48,271 nt of DNA from Patescibacteria group bacterium (GCA_028707065.1 JAQTUZ010000010.1:1-48271), one strand, 5' to 3'. Positions 7,008 to 15,121 are shown, counted from the first letter of the stretch. The notes: generated from the sequence alone by a model not told the origin. Made by a program: numbers and translations.

Positions 7008-7781
7008 ATGAACAGCGAACTTCGAGGCATTCTGGCCATTTGGTACCGGGAGCTGAAAGTTTTTCAGCGGGAAAAATCCCGGTTGGTCGGCGCGATCGTC
7101 ACGCCGGTTCTTTGGCTTTTGCTTTTTGGCGGCGGCCTGGGTTCGGCTATCTCCATCACCGGCGTCAATTACCAGGCTTTCATTTTCCCCGGAATACTCG
7201 CCCAATCGGTTTTATTTTCCTCGATCTTTTTCGGCATTTATATCGTTTGGGATCGCAAAATCGATTTTCTTAAAGAAGTCTTAATCTCTCCGGTTTCGCG
7301 CTTTTCAATTTTTGCCGGCAAAGTCGTCGGCGGGGCCACTGATTCGCTCATCCAATCGATGATCCTTCTGACTATCGGCTGGATCTTCGGCGCCACCGGA
7401 GTAATCGCCGGATTACAGATCGACATTGTTAAGTTCGTCCTGTGCCTTATTATTATCGCTTTTACCACCACCGCCTTGGTCAGCATCGGTTTGGCGATCG
7501 GCTCAATGATGGACAGTTTCGAAGGCTTTCAATTGATCTCCAGCTTTTTGCTTTTTCCGCTTTTCTTTCTTTCCGGCGCGCTTTTCCCTATCGATAAATT
7601 GCCGGTCTGGATCGCGCCTTTCACTTTCATCAATCCCCTCACCTATTCGGTCGACGGCATGAGGAGCATTATTCTCGGCGCTTCGCAATTTTCCGTCTGG
7701 ATGGATTTCGGCGTCATGGCCGGCTTTGCCGCCCTCACTCTCGTCGTCGGCGCTTTCGCCTTCGAAAGGATGAAATTGTAA
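7008..7781 (+). CDS. ABC-2 type permease
   Basis: The 257-residue protein has about six membrane helices. An N-terminal cytoplasmic stretch (YRELKVFQREKSRLVGAIVTPVLWLLLFGGG) leads into the first helix, as is usual for ABC-2 permeases. The conserved ABC-2 region near residues 180-205 reads LFPLFFLSGALFPIDKLPVWI, typical of DrrB-like exporters. It is the membrane partner of the ATPase just upstream; both end at one terminator. It forms a dimer with two ATPases in this family. The interleaved hairpins before its start may modulate translation. Confidence 0.92.
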   Translation: MNSELRGILAIWYRELKVFQREKSRLVGAIVTPVLWLLLFGGGLGSAISITGVNYQAFIFPGILAQSVLFSSIFFGIYIVWDRKIDFLKEVLISPVSRFSIFAGKVVGGATDSLIQSMILLTIGWIFGATGVIAGLQIDIVKFVLCLIIIAFTTTALVSIGLAIGSMMDSFEGFQLISSFLLFPLFFLSGALFPIDKLPVWIAPFTFINPLTYSVDGMRSIILGASQFSVWMDFGVMAGFAALTLVVGAFAFERMKL

Positions 7782-7804
7782 AAAAACATATTTTTAATAT
7801 CAAA

Positions 7805-7838
7805 TAAAAAAACCTCGGAGTTTGTCCGGGGTTTTTTG
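7805..7838 (+). terminator. Terminator of the ABC operon
   Basis: Stem AAAAAACCTCGG/CCGGGGTTTTTT with a seven-base loop ends in a T6 run. A second hairpin, TTGCGCAAG/CTTGCGCAA, follows at once (7837-7858) and faces the end of the convergent gene at 7860. Confidence 0.85.
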
Positions 7839-7859
7839 CGCAAGAAAACTTGCGCAAAA

Positions 7860-8291
7860 TCAATCTGTTTCGGGAGCCATAGCCTGCCTCGCTTCTGCCT
7901 GAGATCTTTTAAATTTCTTTTCAAATTCCGCGAATCTATAACCGACAGCAACCTCTATGTCTTGGCGAAAAGCGGTATCAGCGATCGTTTCTCTAATCTT
8001 AATTCCTGTTCGGCCTTTGATTCGCGAAGGCAAATTTTTGATCACCGCGGCAATCTTTTCCTTAACCTCAATCTCCGGCACCCCATGTGTCAGGCAGCTG
8101 CACTTGAAACTTAATTCGAATTCAATGATCAATCTCTCGATGCTGAATTTGCCCGGTTCGACAATCGCTTTTTTAAAATAACCGGGGAAAGGCACGCTTG
8201 CCCCGCTGCCTTCCAATACGCCGCCCGGGCCGCTGACGATTGCCAATATTTCGGCTACTAATTGCTCCCAAAGGCGTTTTTTAACAATCAT
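7860..8291 (-). CDS. Hypothetical soluble protein (143 aa)
   Basis: I do not recognise this family. The product is 143 residues without signal or membrane segments, rich in charged residues. The central part (ERLIIEFELSFKCSCL) looks like a beta strand carrying a Cys-x-Cys; the C-terminal third (FRQDIEVAVGYRFAEFEKKFKR) is helical and charged. The start at 8291 has AAGGAG eight bases upstream. It is monocistronic, with a TTGACT-17-TAATAA promoter and a converging hairpin downstream, the same cassette layout as the other orphan genes at 3147, 3617, 9074 and 14522. Confidence 0.7.
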   Translation of the reverse strand: MIVKKRLWEQLVAEILAIVSGPGGVLEGSGASVPFPGYFKKAIVEPGKFSIERLIIEFELSFKCSCLTHGVPEIEVKEKIAAVIKNLPSRIKGRTGIKIRETIADTAFRQDIEVAVGYRFAEFEKKFKRSQAEARQAMAPETD

Positions 8292-8356
8292 CTTCGGCTC
8301 CTTTCTAAAGAACAGGTAAGATCAACTTTATTTAACCGACTTTATGATATCCCATT

Positions 8357-8385
8357 TTATTACCATAATTTTATTTTTAAGTCAA
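8357..8385 (-). promoter_or_regulatory. Promoter of the 7860 gene
   Basis: TTGACT (8380-8385) and TAATAA (8357-8362) with a 17-base spacer on the minus strand, about 65 bases from the start codon. Confidence 0.65.
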
Positions 8386-8447
8386 GAGACTTGAATTGAT
8401 AAAAAAATCTAATTGGCCTATTATGATTATATACTAATAAAAATTTT

Positions 8448-8945
8448 ATGCGCCAACCGATAAGAAAAGCCGATAAATATTTACGGGGCAAGCCGGATCC
8501 AAAAATGACCCAGGCTAAATTCGCTGAATTGACTGCTGATCTGGCGCGGATGAAAAAAATCCGCCCGCCGCTGGCTGCCGAAGTAAAACGCTTGGCGGCC
8601 ATGGGCGATTTTTCCGAAAACGCCGCTTACCAGATCGCCAAGGGCCGGCTCCGCGGGCTGAATCAGGCGATGTTAGATACCGAGGATCAGCTAGCCCGCG
8701 CTGAAATAATCGAACCGAACAAAAACAAGACCGTGGTCGGCCTTGGCAGTTTAGTGACGGTAGAGAGCTCTAAAAAGAAAAAAACTTTCCAAATTCTCGG
8801 CTCAACCGAAACCGATCCGGCAGCCGGAATAATTTCCGCCTCTTCCCCGCTCGGCTCGGCCTTGCTCGGAAAAAGAATCGGCGAAACAATAAGCGTTAAA
8901 CTTGCCAATAAAACTGTTGAATATAAAATAGTAAAAATCGAATAA
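8448..8945 (+). CDS. greA: GreA/GreB-type transcript cleavage factor
   Basis: The 165-residue protein matches the Gre family, which enters the RNA polymerase secondary channel and stimulates cleavage of backtracked RNA. The N-terminal coiled-coil hairpin has its catalytic tip as MGDFSENAAY (52-61), keeping the acidic D54 and E57. The C-terminal FKBP-like domain ends with SPLGSALLGKRIGETI (about 133-148), the family hallmark. The first ~20 residues (RQPIRKADKYLRGKPD) are a basic extension beyond the usual start. A TATACT box lies about 14 bases before the ATG. It is followed by its own terminator. Confidence 0.88.
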   Translation: MRQPIRKADKYLRGKPDPKMTQAKFAELTADLARMKKIRPPLAAEVKRLAAMGDFSENAAYQIAKGRLRGLNQAMLDTEDQLARAEIIEPNKNKTVVGLGSLVTVESSKKKKTFQILGSTETDPAAGIISASSPLGSALLGKRIGETISVKLANKTVEYKIVKIE

Positions 8946-9003
8946 ACAATTTTTTGCTATACCCCGTTATAACACACCCCGTCCCGCCGAGGCGGCGGAA
9001 CCA

Positions 9004-9030
9004 CCCCTCTTAACAGAGGGGATTTTTTTA
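9004..9030 (+). terminator. Terminator of greA
   Basis: Stem CCCCTCT/AGAGGGG (9004-9021) with loop TAAC is followed by a T7 run. Confidence 0.85.
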
Positions 9031-9033
9031 TTT

Positions 9034-9065
9034 AAAAACCCCGTTCGCCAATCATGGGAACGGGG
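9034..9065 (-). terminator. Terminator of the 9074 gene
   Basis: Stem CCCCGTTC/GAACGGGG (9039-9065); on the minus strand it is followed by five T. A T run also borders it on the plus strand, so it can stop transcription from both sides. Confidence 0.8.
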
Positions 9066-9073
9066 GTATTTTT

Positions 9074-10072
9074 TCAAGCGGCCTGGGACAGAGTTTCGCA
9101 AGATCGGCTCGGAAAACGATGAACATTGTTATAATCGGCGGAACTCGGATACATCTTCCGGATATCCACGTTCTTTATCCGGGAAAGCAGTTCATCGTAT
9201 TGCTTATTGCTCTTTACCGGGTTGCATGTTACCAGGCGAAGATAGATCGCGTGAGAATAAAACCATCTATCCCCCACTTTCACATAGATCTCCCGCCTTT
9301 CTTCCATCATTTTTTCTCGGAGTGCCGGGGAATCGACATCTTTGGTGTCCAGAATATCCGAACAAACGCCTTTGACCTTTCCGCCGAAATAAGCTTCGTC
9401 GGCTTCCCAGATCGAACCCCGCGAATAGCTTCTTTTTTTTCTGGCGGCTTCGGCAGGCGGTTCGGCCGGCTGAACTTTGCCGTAAGCCTTCCTGAAGGTT
9501 ATGAGCTCCAACTCTTGCTCCGCCACTTTCTCCCGCAACGACTCGATCTCGTTTTGGAAATTAGCGGCGGCTTCTCTGGTCACGGCCAATTCCGCATCCC
9601 GGGCGGCCAATTTCTCCCGCAGCATCCCCGACTCTTTTCCGGATTCGACGGGATTGCTTTCCTTATTTCTCGCCGGGGAACTTTTCGTTAAAGCGGCGAC
9701 CCGTTCCTTGAGAAAATCAATCAGCTTAGCCTGCTTTTCATTTTGGTCCTGGCGTTCACGTTCGCTTTTAGCCAAGGCGTGCCGCATCTTAATCAGCTCA
9801 TTGCGCAGCGGAGCGCCTTCCAGACGCCGGTACTTGTTGAAATGTTGTACCGGCGCAATGAAAAAGGAAGAATTGTATCTTTCTCTATTCGCGTTATACA
9901 CTCTCAGATCCCGGGGCCAAAGATGAAGATCTTCCGGCGGCACAAATTTGAGCAGACTCAAATAAGCCGGTTCGCCTCGGGAAAGATCAATGTTGTTTTT
10001 GACTGCCAAAGCATGCGCCAGGCGCCAAAGTTTCCGGATGGGAAGCTTCTTATAAACATGGGGTTTCTGCAT
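9074..10072 (-). CDS. Orphan coiled-coil protein (332 aa)
   Basis: The ATG at 10072 is chosen because AAGGAGG lies seven bases upstream; an upstream in-frame extension would cross the promoter. The N-terminal ~100 residues are globular and basic (LWRLAHALAVKNNIDLSR, LWPRDLRVYNANRERYN). Residues about 105-210 form long helices rich in E, K, A and R, almost certainly a coiled coil (LREKLAARDAELAVTREA). The C-terminal ~100 residues are globular again with many aromatic residues (IWEADEAYFGGKVKGV, VKVGDRWFYSHAIYLRL). No signal peptide. I do not recognise a family; a cytoplasmic structural or nucleic-acid-binding role is possible but not shown. Confidence 0.72.
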   Translation of the reverse strand: MQKPHVYKKLPIRKLWRLAHALAVKNNIDLSRGEPAYLSLLKFVPPEDLHLWPRDLRVYNANRERYNSSFFIAPVQHFNKYRRLEGAPLRNELIKMRHALAKSERERQDQNEKQAKLIDFLKERVAALTKSSPARNKESNPVESGKESGMLREKLAARDAELAVTREAAANFQNEIESLREKVAEQELELITFRKAYGKVQPAEPPAEAARKKRSYSRGSIWEADEAYFGGKVKGVCSDILDTKDVDSPALREKMMEERREIYVKVGDRWFYSHAIYLRLVTCNPVKSNKQYDELLSRIKNVDIRKMYPSSADYNNVHRFPSRSCETLSQAA

Positions 10073-10121
10073 GGTTATCCTCCTTGTGATTAGTCGATGA
10101 AAAGAACCGATGTAACCGATT

Positions 10122-10150
10122 ATCTTAATGGCTAAAGGAATAATTGTCAA
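10122..10150 (-). promoter_or_regulatory. Promoter of the 9074 gene
   Basis: TTGACA (10145-10150), 17 bases, TAAGAT (10122-10127) on the minus strand. Confidence 0.75.
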
Positions 10151-10162
10151 TCGGCCAATATT

Positions 10163-10188
10163 AAAATCGGGCCGATAAGCCCGATTTT
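10163..10188 (-). terminator. Terminator of the P-type ATPase gene
   Basis: Stem AAAATCGG/CCGATTTT (10163-10188) extended by GC/GC, with T residues on both sides, 18 bases after the stop codon. Confidence 0.75.
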
Positions 10189-10205
10189 GCGCAGGAATAA
10201 TAAAA

Positions 10206-12107
10206 TTAATTTTCCAAGGCAACTCCTGATTTCTTAATGGTGAACGATGGCTTGCTCAGCTTAAGATGCAGAGTAAAGAGACGCATGGAGTTAAGCAGCG
10301 GGAAAAAATCAGTGGCAAAATTATAAGCTGAAGCGCCGACCGGATTAAGCATGCCTGAAAAAACCAGGCAAAAACCGACCACGTTCACCACGCCCCAGAT
10401 CCAAAAATTTTGCCCGGATATCTGGGTAGTATATTTTCCCAGTTCGATCATTTCCGGCAATTCCGATAAGTCGTCTTTCATTAAGGCGATGTCCGCCGCT
10501 TCGATCGCCGAATCTGAACCGATCGCGCCCATGGCCACGCCGATATCAGCCAAAGAGATCGCCGCCGCGTCATTGACGCCATCGCCGACCATGATGGTTT
10601 TGTATTTCCGGCTCAAAGATTTTTTAATGAAGTCCAATTTATCCTGCGGCAAAAGATTGGCATGATACTCCTTGATCCCCAATTGCTTGGCGATCCTGGC
10701 CGCGACTTTATCATTGTCGCCGGTCAGCATAACGATCTTCTTAATACCCAGCTCATTGAGCTCGCTGATGACTTTTTCCGTACCCGGACGGATCACGTCG
10801 GAGAGCGCCAAAAATCCCGCCGGCCGGCCGTTATAGCCCACCGCCACCAGCGTATAACCGTTGGCTTCCTCTTGGGCGATGATCTTTTTTTGTTCCTCGT
10901 CAAAGCGCACATTCTCCTTTTCTAAAAAGGAAATTTTGCCGCAGACGATCTTTTCATCCTTGCCGCCGACCTCGATCCCCTGGCTGGTCGATTCCTTGAA
11001 AATATCAGGCTCCTCGATCTTGACGCCGCGAGATCTGACGTATTCCAAGATCGATTGGGCGATCGGGTGGGTAGAAACGCTTTCGGCCTTGCCGGCGTAA
11101 GATAATAATTGCTGCTCGGTAAAACCGGAAAAAACCGTAAGATCATGGGCTTTCATCCGGCCGGCGGTGATCGTGCCGGTTTTATCCAAGAGAACTTGTT
11201 TGACTCCCGTCAAGCCTTCCAAGAATTCTCCGCCCTTAATGATCACTCCCCGGCGAGCGGCATAACCGACCGAGGCCAAAAAAGCCATGGGCACGGCCAC
11301 GGCAATATCATCGGCGCAAGCGACTAATAATAATGACAGAACCAAATCAATGTTTCGCGTGAGAAAAAAAACAATGAACGCGCCGCCAACCGTCAAAATA
11401 ATATACCAGGTGGCGAAAACTTCCGCCGTCGTGCGGATCTTCGATTTATTTTTTTGCGATTCTTCCACCAGCTTGACGATTTTTTCCAGAGTCGTGTCGC
11501 GGCCGACCTTGTCCGCCCGCACCGTCAGCGAACCGGCAAGATTAAGCGTCGAACTATAAACCGGGTCATTGATCTTTTTCGCCACCGGCGCTGATTCGCC
11601 GGTCAAAGAAGATTGATCAATCTCTGCCTCACCCTGGATTACGGTGCCATCGACGGAAATTCTTTCGCCGGCGGCAATGATCACCAGATCGCCGACTCTG
11701 ATCTTTTCCGTGGCAATTTTAATGATCTTGCCGTTGCGCTTAACGCGGGCTTTTTCCGGACGCAGTTTCAGCAAGCTCCGCAAGGCCGAATGCGCTTTAT
11801 TTTCCGTGTAAGCGCCGAAGATCCTGGCGGAAGTCAGCATCAAATTGATAAAAACCACCGAAGTCCATTCTCGGGCCAGCATGGCCGCGATCAAGGCGAT
11901 GCTCGCCAGCAGATCCACGGAAATCTGGCGCTTATTGATCGAGCGGATGGCGCTTGTTAAAACAGGCAGGAGGCCGACCAAGGAAGCGACGATAAAAATG
12001 ATCAGCAGATCGGCCCTGGGCGCGAAACGAAAATAATAAATCAGCAACAGGCAAATCAAAACGGCCGCGTAAATTTTATCAAAATAAACTTCGAATTTTT
12101 TTAACAT
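10206..12107 (-). CDS. P1B-like cation-transporting P-type ATPase with atypical CADD motif
   Basis: Counting from the ATG at 12107 (a TTG six codons upstream is less likely), the 633-residue pump has TGES (about 169-172), the phosphorylation site DKTGT (D298), an HP motif (STHPIA, about 335), TGDN and GDGVNDAAA (about 498-506). Size and domain order fit heavy-metal P1B pumps. Two features differ: there is no N-terminal metal-binding domain, and the membrane metal motif that is usually CPC reads ACADDIAVAVP (C254-A-D256-D257, with the Pro later). That places Asp residues in the transport site, so the ion may not be copper or zinc. The C-terminal helices are NFWIWGVVNVVGFCL and NFATDFFPLLNSMRL. 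It is alone in its transcript and is followed by a terminator. Confidence 0.88.
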   Translation of the reverse strand: MLKKFEVYFDKIYAAVLICLLLIYYFRFAPRADLLIIFIVASLVGLLPVLTSAIRSINKRQISVDLLASIALIAAMLAREWTSVVFINLMLTSARIFGAYTENKAHSALRSLLKLRPEKARVKRNGKIIKIATEKIRVGDLVIIAAGERISVDGTVIQGEAEIDQSSLTGESAPVAKKINDPVYSSTLNLAGSLTVRADKVGRDTTLEKIVKLVEESQKNKSKIRTTAEVFATWYIILTVGGAFIVFFLTRNIDLVLSLLLVACADDIAVAVPMAFLASVGYAARRGVIIKGGEFLEGLTGVKQVLLDKTGTITAGRMKAHDLTVFSGFTEQQLLSYAGKAESVSTHPIAQSILEYVRSRGVKIEEPDIFKESTSQGIEVGGKDEKIVCGKISFLEKENVRFDEEQKKIIAQEEANGYTLVAVGYNGRPAGFLALSDVIRPGTEKVISELNELGIKKIVMLTGDNDKVAARIAKQLGIKEYHANLLPQDKLDFIKKSLSRKYKTIMVGDGVNDAAAISLADIGVAMGAIGSDSAIEAADIALMKDDLSELPEMIELGKYTTQISGQNFWIWGVVNVVGFCLVFSGMLNPVGASAYNFATDFFPLLNSMRLFTLHLKLSKPSFTIKKSGVALEN

Positions 12108-12111
12108 AAAA

Positions 12112-12251
12112 ATTTTTATTATCAAGCGAAGCGAGTGAAATAATCCCGCGCCGCGCGGATATTATTTCCGAGCGAGCGATGATAAAGACTTCGTCCGGCG
12201 GCAAGCGGAGTTACCTATTAGAAAAGATGGGGAGAGTGCCTGCCCTGCGAT
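12112..12251 (-). repeat. Dispersed ~140-bp repeat, inverted copy
   Basis: Read on the minus strand, this segment matches 29823-29952 on the plus strand for about 140 bases: cgcaggg..., catcttttcta, gccgccggacga, then tcatcgctcgctcgg and cgcttcgcttgataa. The second half contains the palindromic aaataat...attattt core that is tandemly amplified at 29895-30098. The copy abuts the start of the P-type ATPase gene and lies directly downstream of the PEBP gene's position. It is non-coding. Confidence 0.8.
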
Positions 12252-12261
12252 TTAATGCCTT

Positions 12262-12834
12262 TTATTTTTTCTGATATTTTCCCATTAATACCGCTTCGTC
12301 AAGAATATGGCCGGTCATGGCTTTAAGCAAATTTTTCATATTGGTCTTGGCCGGTAACTTTAATTTTTCGTCCAAAGCGTAAAGGCGATAATAATAATGA
12401 TGAACGCCGGAAGGCGGACAAGGAGGGAAATATTTGTTCGTCCCGCCCGAATTAGCGCCGACCACCGCGCCAGAAGGCAGATTTTTAGCATCGATCGTTT
12501 TGGCCGCGGCGCTGATATTCCAAACCAGCCAATGGGTAAAAACTCCGGCCGGGGCGTCGGGATCGTCGACGACCAAAGCGAGCGATGCGGTGCTGGTCGG
12601 CACATTGGCTATTTGCAAAAGCGGCGCTCTCCCCTCTCCCTGGCAGGATAGATCGGCAGGTAAAAAATCGCCATTAATAAAATCCGGACTGATAATATTC
12701 ATATAAATTTTGTTGGCAATCATCGGCGGCGTGCCCGTGGCTTCATAGCTTTGATAAAAAGTCTTTGCTTTCGGCGCGCTTGTCGCGCAGCCGGCTAACG
12801 CCAAAATCGCCAAAATAAGTAAGATCTTTTTCAT
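12262..12834 (-). CDS. PEBP-family (YbhB/YbcL) lipoprotein
   Basis: The start at 12834 (MKKILLILAILALAGC) is supported by a TATAAT box ending six bases upstream. The 190-residue product has a lipobox LAGC with lipidated Cys near residue 15, so it is an exported lipoprotein. The mature part is a phosphatidylethanolamine-binding/Raf-kinase-inhibitor-like domain with the hallmark LALVVDDPDAPAGVFTHWLVWNI (D-P-D-A-P and H-W ligand pocket) and GVHHYYYRLYALD. Bacterial members bind phosphate- or acyl-containing small ligands; the physiological role is unclear. It is monocistronic. Confidence 0.9.
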   Translation of the reverse strand: MKKILLILAILALAGCATSAPKAKTFYQSYEATGTPPMIANKIYMNIISPDFINGDFLPADLSCQGEGRAPLLQIANVPTSTASLALVVDDPDAPAGVFTHWLVWNISAAAKTIDAKNLPSGAVVGANSGGTNKYFPPCPPSGVHHYYYRLYALDEKLKLPAKTNMKNLLKAMTGHILDEAVLMGKYQKK

Positions 12835-12840
12835 TCTATT

Positions 12841-12846
12841 ATTATA
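12841..12846 (-). promoter_or_regulatory. -10 box for a leaderless PEBP mRNA
   Basis: TATAAT on the minus strand ends six bases before the ATG at 12834, the same spacing as at 5948 and 41201. Confidence 0.65.
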
Positions 12847-12865
12847 CAGCAAAACCGGCTAAACC

Positions 12866-12895
12866 AAAAAATGCAGGCCAAACACCTGTATTTTT
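12866..12895 (-). terminator. Terminator of the hemerythrin gene
   Basis: Stem ATACAGG/CCTGCAT (one mismatch) followed on the minus strand by six T. Confidence 0.7.
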
Positions 12896-12918
12896 AGAAA
12901 ATACTTTGCTCTGATCCG

Positions 12919-13332
12919 TTAACGCAAGCCGTGCTGGTGAAAACACTCGGTATATTCTTTATCGGTATTATTGATGTGCCAAGTCCACCAGCCATTGAGA
13001 AAATTGCCCAAGTCGAGCAAAACTTCATTCTTTTTCCCGGCCTCGTAATCCTCTTTCATCTCTCCGGCTCTGGCGCGATAGTCGTTATGCATTTCGACGT
13101 GGCTCTCGGTCTTCGGATAATCAAACTCGCGAAAATATTTTTCTTCGGTGGAAAAATGATAATCGGCGTATTCGACGAGCTCCGTTAAAATATCACTAAC
13201 GACCGCATCGTTGAAATTTTTATTTTCCACCATCTCATACAGCCGGTTGATGATGCCGATCATCTGTTGGTGCTGTTGGTCGATCTCTTTGACACCGACC
13301 GAATAATTTTCATTCCACATTATCAAAGGCAT
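12919..13332 (-). CDS. Bacteriohemerythrin
   Basis: The 137-residue single-domain protein has the full set of di-iron ligands expected for hemerythrin: H21 (DQQHQQ), H59 and E63 (YADYHFSTEE), H78 and H82 (ESHVEMHNDY), H119 (WTWHINN) and D124 (NTDKEY). It should bind O2 reversibly at a non-heme di-iron centre and act as a cytoplasmic oxygen store, shuttle or sensor. No other domain is fused. The gene is monocistronic. A 9-bp perfect inverted repeat just downstream of its -10 box suggests repressor or RNA-hairpin control. Confidence 0.95.
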   Translation of the reverse strand: MPLIMWNENYSVGVKEIDQQHQQMIGIINRLYEMVENKNFNDAVVSDILTELVEYADYHFSTEEKYFREFDYPKTESHVEMHNDYRARAGEMKEDYEAGKKNEVLLDLGNFLNGWWTWHINNTDKEYTECFHQHGLR

Positions 13333-13343
13333 AGATTTATGAA

Positions 13344-13374
13344 TAATTAAGGATTATTTCCTTAATTAATTATA
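13344..13374 (-). promoter_or_regulatory. Promoter -10 and adjacent palindrome of the hemerythrin gene
   Basis: On the minus strand TATAAT (13369-13374) is followed immediately by the inverted repeat TAATTAAGG-7-CCTTAATTA (13344-13368), which covers the expected transcription start. It could be an operator or a 5' hairpin. No good -35 is visible. Confidence 0.55.
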
Positions 13375-13400
13375 CTCTATTTTTTATCATTTTTATACCA

Positions 13401-13432
13401 AAAAATAATGGCTTATTTCCGCCATTATTTAT
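13401..13432 (-). terminator. Terminator of the 13450-14387 operon
   Basis: Stem AATAATGGC/GCCATTATT (13404-13429) followed on the minus strand by a T run. Confidence 0.75.
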
Positions 13433-13449
13433 AATATTTTACTTTAAGA

Positions 13450-14085
13450 TCAGGTGCGCGGATCGCTCTTTTGCCATTCCTTGAGCCGGTTGCCTTTCCG
13501 TTCCATCTTGTCGGCCGGCCGGAGCAGGCGAAGATTTTTTCGGGGCGCCACCGGAAAATGGCGGGCATTGTCGATCGCGCCGGCGATCGCAAATAAATTT
13601 TTTTCCGCCGTAATCCATTGCCAACCAAATCTTTTTAAGTTAATTGGCCCGGAAAAGCTGCGCAAAGTCTTTTGGTGCGTCAGATCGTGAAGATATTCGT
13701 TAAAATAGGACATAGCCAGCTCGCGCGTCGTCCGATAAACCGGATCGCGGAAACGCAAACCCAAACTGTTGGTCTTGCTGATTGCTCCCCAATAACCGTT
13801 AATTTTATATAAAGCGATAACGTGATCGGTGTCGCCGCCCGTCGCTTTAAAGTCCATCACCAGCGGCTTTTTCCCGGCTAACCAAAGCGCCGTGGCCGCC
13901 AAAAACGCGCTCTCGATGCAATGCGCTTTCCTTTCCCGCAAGACTCGCCGCGGCGACCAGCAAGTGTCGCCGTTCTTCTCGTGATTGCGCGGCAGCGTAT
14001 CCAAAAAATCCTGAATTTTGACCGGAGTATTCAGTTTTTTCAAAATACTCGCCTCCCCTTCAGTTAATCCCAAGGAATTTTTCAT
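13450..14085 (-). CDS. Transglutaminase-like (papain-fold) protein
   Basis: This 211-residue soluble protein has the arrangement of transglutaminase-like cysteine enzymes: a nucleophile candidate C56 in KAHCIESAFLAATALWLAGKKP at a helix start, then H88 in GGDTDHVIALYKINGYWGAISKTN on a strand, with N106 or a nearby polar residue as third member. The C-terminal ~50 residues are basic and probably unstructured. No signal peptide is present. Its start codon overlaps the stop of the upstream DUF1294 gene (ATGA), so translation is coupled. The substrate is unknown; protease or amidase activity is inference. Confidence 0.7.
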   Translation of the reverse strand: MKNSLGLTEGEASILKKLNTPVKIQDFLDTLPRNHEKNGDTCWSPRRVLRERKAHCIESAFLAATALWLAGKKPLVMDFKATGGDTDHVIALYKINGYWGAISKTNSLGLRFRDPVYRTTRELAMSYFNEYLHDLTHQKTLRSFSGPINLKRFGWQWITAEKNLFAIAGAIDNARHFPVAPRKNLRLLRPADKMERKGNRLKEWQKSDPRT

Positions 14086-14387
14086 GGCCGGATGAATAAG
14101 CAGGTTCCTTTAATGATCTGATAAAGCAAAACCAAGCTGCAAAAATTCTGAAGCAAGATCAAAGGAATGCCGAAATAAAAATACCACTTTCTGGTTTTGT
14201 GATGGAAAGTTACCATGCCTAAATAAATCCCCAGCCCGCCGAAAAAAATGGCCAGGAAAAACAGCAGGCCCTCGCTCACCCGCCATTGCCCGGCAACGGC
14301 AAAATTCTTATCCAAAACCATCACGGCAAAGGAAACAAGGTTGATGAAGACCAGAAAAATTAGAAAATAGAAGATTGTTATATCCAT
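14082..14387 (-). CDS. DUF1294 family small membrane protein
   Basis: The 101-residue protein has three to four membrane helices and the DUF1294 signature: MVLDKNFAVAGQWRVSEGLLFFLAIFFGGLGIYLGM followed by FHHKTRKWYFYFGIPL. The conserved D-K, W-R-x-x-E, G-G-x-G and H-K-T are all present. The family's function is not known. It is the first gene of a two-gene unit with the transglutaminase-like gene. A TAAAAT box ends five bases before the start, so the mRNA may be leaderless. Confidence 0.88.
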   Translation of the reverse strand: MDITIFYFLIFLVFINLVSFAVMVLDKNFAVAGQWRVSEGLLFFLAIFFGGLGIYLGMVTFHHKTRKWYFYFGIPLILLQNFCSLVLLYQIIKGTCLFIRP

Positions 14388-14457
14388 GATTTAATTTTAC
14401 CATAAGATCGAACTGTTGTCCGCCGCCTTGCAGAATTCTGCCTGAGCAAAAAATATC

Positions 14458-14492
14458 AAAAAAAGCGGTGAATTTCCATGGGAAATTCACCG
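14458..14492 (-). terminator. Terminator of the 14522 gene
   Basis: Perfect stem GCGGTGAATTTCC/GGAAATTCACCGC (14465-14492) with a two-base centre, followed on the minus strand by seven T. Confidence 0.88.
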
Positions 14493-14521
14493 CTGTTCAA
14501 ATGTTGTCGCTGGTCGTCCTG

Positions 14522-15121
14522 CTATCTGGGCTTTTTGAACGGCAGAGTGCAATCATCGTAGGCAGAGCATTTAGCGCAATTGTGGGAGTAACTCGACGGC
14601 GGATTATGCATCTCGAGCGGGCCCGATAGTGCTTCCAGCAAACCGAGTAAATTGGACAGGCCTTCCAGCGGATTGAAGCTCACGACTTCATATCCGCTGC
14701 GGATGCCGATGATCAGCCCTTCCTTTTGTGCCGCTTCACCGATCCGAACCTCGACACTGTCCCAGAAAAGTTTATCAAGTATTTTATGCTCCTGTCTGTT
14801 TCGGCTTAATATTTTTTTGGCGGCCGGCAAATCAATGATGTCGGCTTTTTCCGCCAAGGCGTTGTTTTCCTTGGCAATAGCGTTTCTTACCGTATAGAGA
14901 GCTTTTTCATAGCTCGTAAGCTTGCCGATTGTGGTTTCATTTTCCGCGACAGATTCAGTCGGTGCCTCCGCGAAAACTCCTTTTTCCATAGTTTCCAGCA
15001 CCCGCGCCATTATCGTCCCTTGCATTTCCCCGACATAATCCATGCGCCGTTCACGCCGTGCTCCTTTGATAGCTTCCAGCATCCGCGCCGCTTTCCCCAG
15101 AATTGCTTTGAAAAAATCCAT
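14522..15121 (-). CDS. Orphan protein with C-terminal Cys motif (199 aa)
   Basis: The ATG at 15121 is chosen for the GAAGGAG six bases upstream; the longer open frame has no ribosome site. The product (MDFFKAILGKAARML...) is soluble and mostly helical. The C-terminal tail, NCAKCSAYDDCTLPF, holds three Cys in a C-x2-C-x5-C pattern that could bind zinc or an Fe-S cluster. The remainder (VRIGEAAQKEGLIIGIRSGY) is not a family I know. It is monocistronic with a TTGACA promoter and a long terminator. Confidence 0.72.
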   Translation of the reverse strand: MDFFKAILGKAARMLEAIKGARRERRMDYVGEMQGTIMARVLETMEKGVFAEAPTESVAENETTIGKLTSYEKALYTVRNAIAKENNALAEKADIIDLPAAKKILSRNRQEHKILDKLFWDSVEVRIGEAAQKEGLIIGIRSGYEVVSFNPLEGLSNLLGLLEALSGPLEMHNPPSSYSHNCAKCSAYDDCTLPFKKPR

